From: Methylocystis sp.
GTDB taxonomy: Bacteria > Pseudomonadota > Alphaproteobacteria > Rhizobiales > Beijerinckiaceae
Assembly (NCBI GenBank): GCA_020252485.1
Contig: JADCCX010000002.1
Coordinates: 267,501 to 331,500, forward strand
DNA length: 64,000 bases
Direction of reading: 5' to 3'
Position 1 is the stretch's first letter. Every line of letters starts with the position of its first letter. The translations under genes and the position numbers were made by a program. The notes under the pieces are model-generated. The model ran no database searches. It saw nothing but the letters and a program-made list of their open reading frames with translations, and had not been told where the DNA came from. Positions 62,559 to 64,000 of the stretch are shown here, piece by piece.

Positions 62559-64000
62559 CTATTCTGCGGCGAGTTTGAGCGGGGTCTTGCGTTCCGGGAG
62601 GGTCGGCGGCAATCCTTGGCCCGGCGCCTGTTCATCCTCGTCCTCCTCCTTCTGCCCGACAAAGCGTGAGAAGAAGCGGCTGACGACGCGGCTGATGCTG
62701 TCCATGATCGAATAGAACGACGGCACGAACACCAGGCTGAGAACCGTCGAGACCAGCAAACCGCCGATGACGCCGATGGCCATGGGCGCGCGGAACTCGC
62801 CGCCATCGCCCACGCCATAGGCGGACGGCAGCATGCCGGCGACCATGGCGATGGTGGTCATGACGATTGGCCGCGCCCGCTTGCGCCCGGCATCGATGAT
62901 CGCCTCGTCGCGCGGCACGCCGCGCGCTTCCGCCTCCACCGCGAAATCAACCAGCATGATCGCGTTCTTGGTGACGATGCCGAGCAGCATGAGGATGCCG
63001 ATGACGACCGGCATCGAGATCGGATTGTTGGTGGCGAGCAACGCCAGGATCACGCCGCCGATGGAGAGCGGCAGCGACATCATGATCGTTATGGGATGGA
63101 AGAAGCTGCCGAACAGCAGCACCAGCACGCCGAAGACGATCACGAGGCCCAGCCCCATGGCCTTGAGGAAGCCGGAGAAAACCTCGCCCTGGATCTCGGC
63201 ATCGCCGGTCACCAGCAACTGCACGCCCTCGGGAAGATTGCGCATGATCGGCAGCTCTTCGATGATCTCCAGTCCCTGGCCGGTGGTGATGCCGACCAGA
63301 TCCGTGCCGATCACCACACGTCGCACGCGGTTGTAGCGCTCGATCGATGAGAACCCCTGTCCGAACGCGATGTCCGCCACAGCCGAAAGCGGAACCGCAA
63401 TGCCGGTCGTGCCGGTGATCGTCATGCTCTGGACATAGCGGAGATCGTTGCGGGCGCCTTCGTCCACCTGCACGCGGATCGGGATCAGGCGGTCGCCGGC
63501 GTTGAATTTCGCAAGCGCAGGGCCGACGTCGCCGATGGTGGCGACCCGCACGGCTTCCGAAATCGCATCGGTGCTGATGCCGAAGCGGGCGGCCTCCTCC
63601 AGCCTCGGCGTCACGATAATCTCAGGCCGCTCGATGCCGGCAATGGCGGCGGCGTTGCGGAAACGGGGATCGCGCCTGAGCGCGCCTTCCACCTCCGCCG
63701 TCACCCGGTTGAGGTTGTCGAGGTTGGTGCCGGCCAGCGTCACGGCGAGTTCGCGCTCGCCGCGCTCGTTGACATACCAGGCGCGCATATCTGGCACGAG
63801 CGCCACCTTGGCGGCAATCTCGCTTTCGAGCTCGCGCTGCTTGCGCTTGCGCTCGTTCTTGGGTGTCAGCTGGACGAAGAACGACGCCTTGCGCACCTCG
63901 CGCTGCCCGGTGGGCGAGGTGCCGCCGATGACCAGCACCTGTTTCACTTCCGGGATCTCGCGGATGCGCTTGACGGCCTCGTCCGTCATTTTGCGCTGCG
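62559..64000 (-). CDS. RND efflux pump inner-membrane subunit, C-terminal part
   Basis: The ~480 residues shown cover the second half of an AcrB/HAE1 or CusA-like pump. The frame stays open to the window end, so the N-terminus lies beyond 64000. The porter domain (DEGARNDLRYVQSMTITG) and membrane helices TM7-TM12 (GLGLVIVFGVLVLLFGSFFHP, GILMLLGIVTKNAIMLVDF, ARPIVMTTIAMVAGMLPSA) are clear. It exports drugs or small organics by proton antiport. Confidence 0.92.
   Translation of the reverse strand, partial: QRKMTDEAVKRIREIPEVKQVLVIGGTSPTGQREVRKASFFVQLTPKNERKRKQRELESEIAAKVALVPDMRAWYVNERGERELAVTLAGTNLDNLNRVTAEVEGALRRDPRFRNAAAIAGIERPEIIVTPRLEEAARFGISTDAISEAVRVATIGDVGPALAKFNAGDRLIPIRVQVDEGARNDLRYVQSMTITGTTGIAVPLSAVADIAFGQGFSSIERYNRVRRVVIGTDLVGITTGQGLEIIEELPIMRNLPEGVQLLVTGDAEIQGEVFSGFLKAMGLGLVIVFGVLVLLFGSFFHPITIMMSLPLSIGGVILALLATNNPISMPVVIGILMLLGIVTKNAIMLVDFAVEAEARGVPRDEAIIDAGRKRARPIVMTTIAMVAGMLPSAYGVGDGGEFRAPMAIGVIGGLLVSTVLSLVFVPSFYSIMDSISRVVSRFFSRFVGQKEEDEDEQAPGQGLPPTLPERKTPLKLAAE

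Overview
The window is GC-rich DNA from an alphaproteobacterium. The rRNA operon ends 23S-5S-tRNA-fMet, the phage tail module has the order of alphaproteobacterial gene transfer agents, and the flanking genes look like those of Hyphomicrobiales. The genus cannot be fixed from this sequence.

Layout. (1) 1-1562: the 3' end of an rrn operon (23S, 5S, initiator tRNA). (2) 1.6-3.1 kb: an IS3-family element with a programmed -1 frameshift and a duplicated right end, lying against an ISAs1-type transposase remnant. (3) 3.0-11.0 kb: a MocR regulator divergent from a co-directional operon for a 2,3-diaminopropionate-type metabolite: SbnA-like synthase, SbnB-like dehydrogenase, large FAD/NAD(P)-binding protein, ThrH-like phosphatase, LctP-type permease and a truncated SGNH hydrolase. 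At about 10.98 kb the hydrolase is joined head-on to the broken N-terminus of a DISARM-type SNF2 helicase. (4) 11.4-50.5 kb: a largely complete siphophage-type prophage. It holds the lysis genes, a GTA-like tail tip and tape measure, a tail chaperone with a -1 frameshift, head genes, lambda-type portal and terminase, a ParB/DNA methylase/PLP-lyase cassette, a RuvC-like resolvase, a primase/helicase, a C5 methyltransferase, a Cas4-like nuclease, a lysogeny switch (HTH, ImmA, XRE) and a tyrosine integrase. Between the switch and the integrase is an AT-richer two-gene cargo: a caspase-like protease and an alpha/beta hydrolase. (5) 50.85 kb: a second tRNA-fMet sharing its first 47 bases with the one at 1.5 kb. 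A 20-base motif lies inside both tRNAs, so the whole 1.5-50.9 kb segment may be one integrated island. (6) 51.0-64.0 kb: chromosomal DNA with decay (AbiE toxin-antitoxin and other pseudogenes, IS remnants, paired dispersed repeats, a MITE). Intact genes there include an NmrA-like reductase, an intradiol dioxygenase, a MarR/nitroreductase operon, TetR, UDP-glucose dehydrogenase, LysR, an EamA transporter and the C-terminal part of an RND pump.

Best candidates for undescribed biology are the caspase-lipase pair (probable abortive-infection defence carried by the prophage), the ParB-methylase-PLP lyase cassette (possible DNA modification) and the diaminopropionate-type operon (unknown small molecule).
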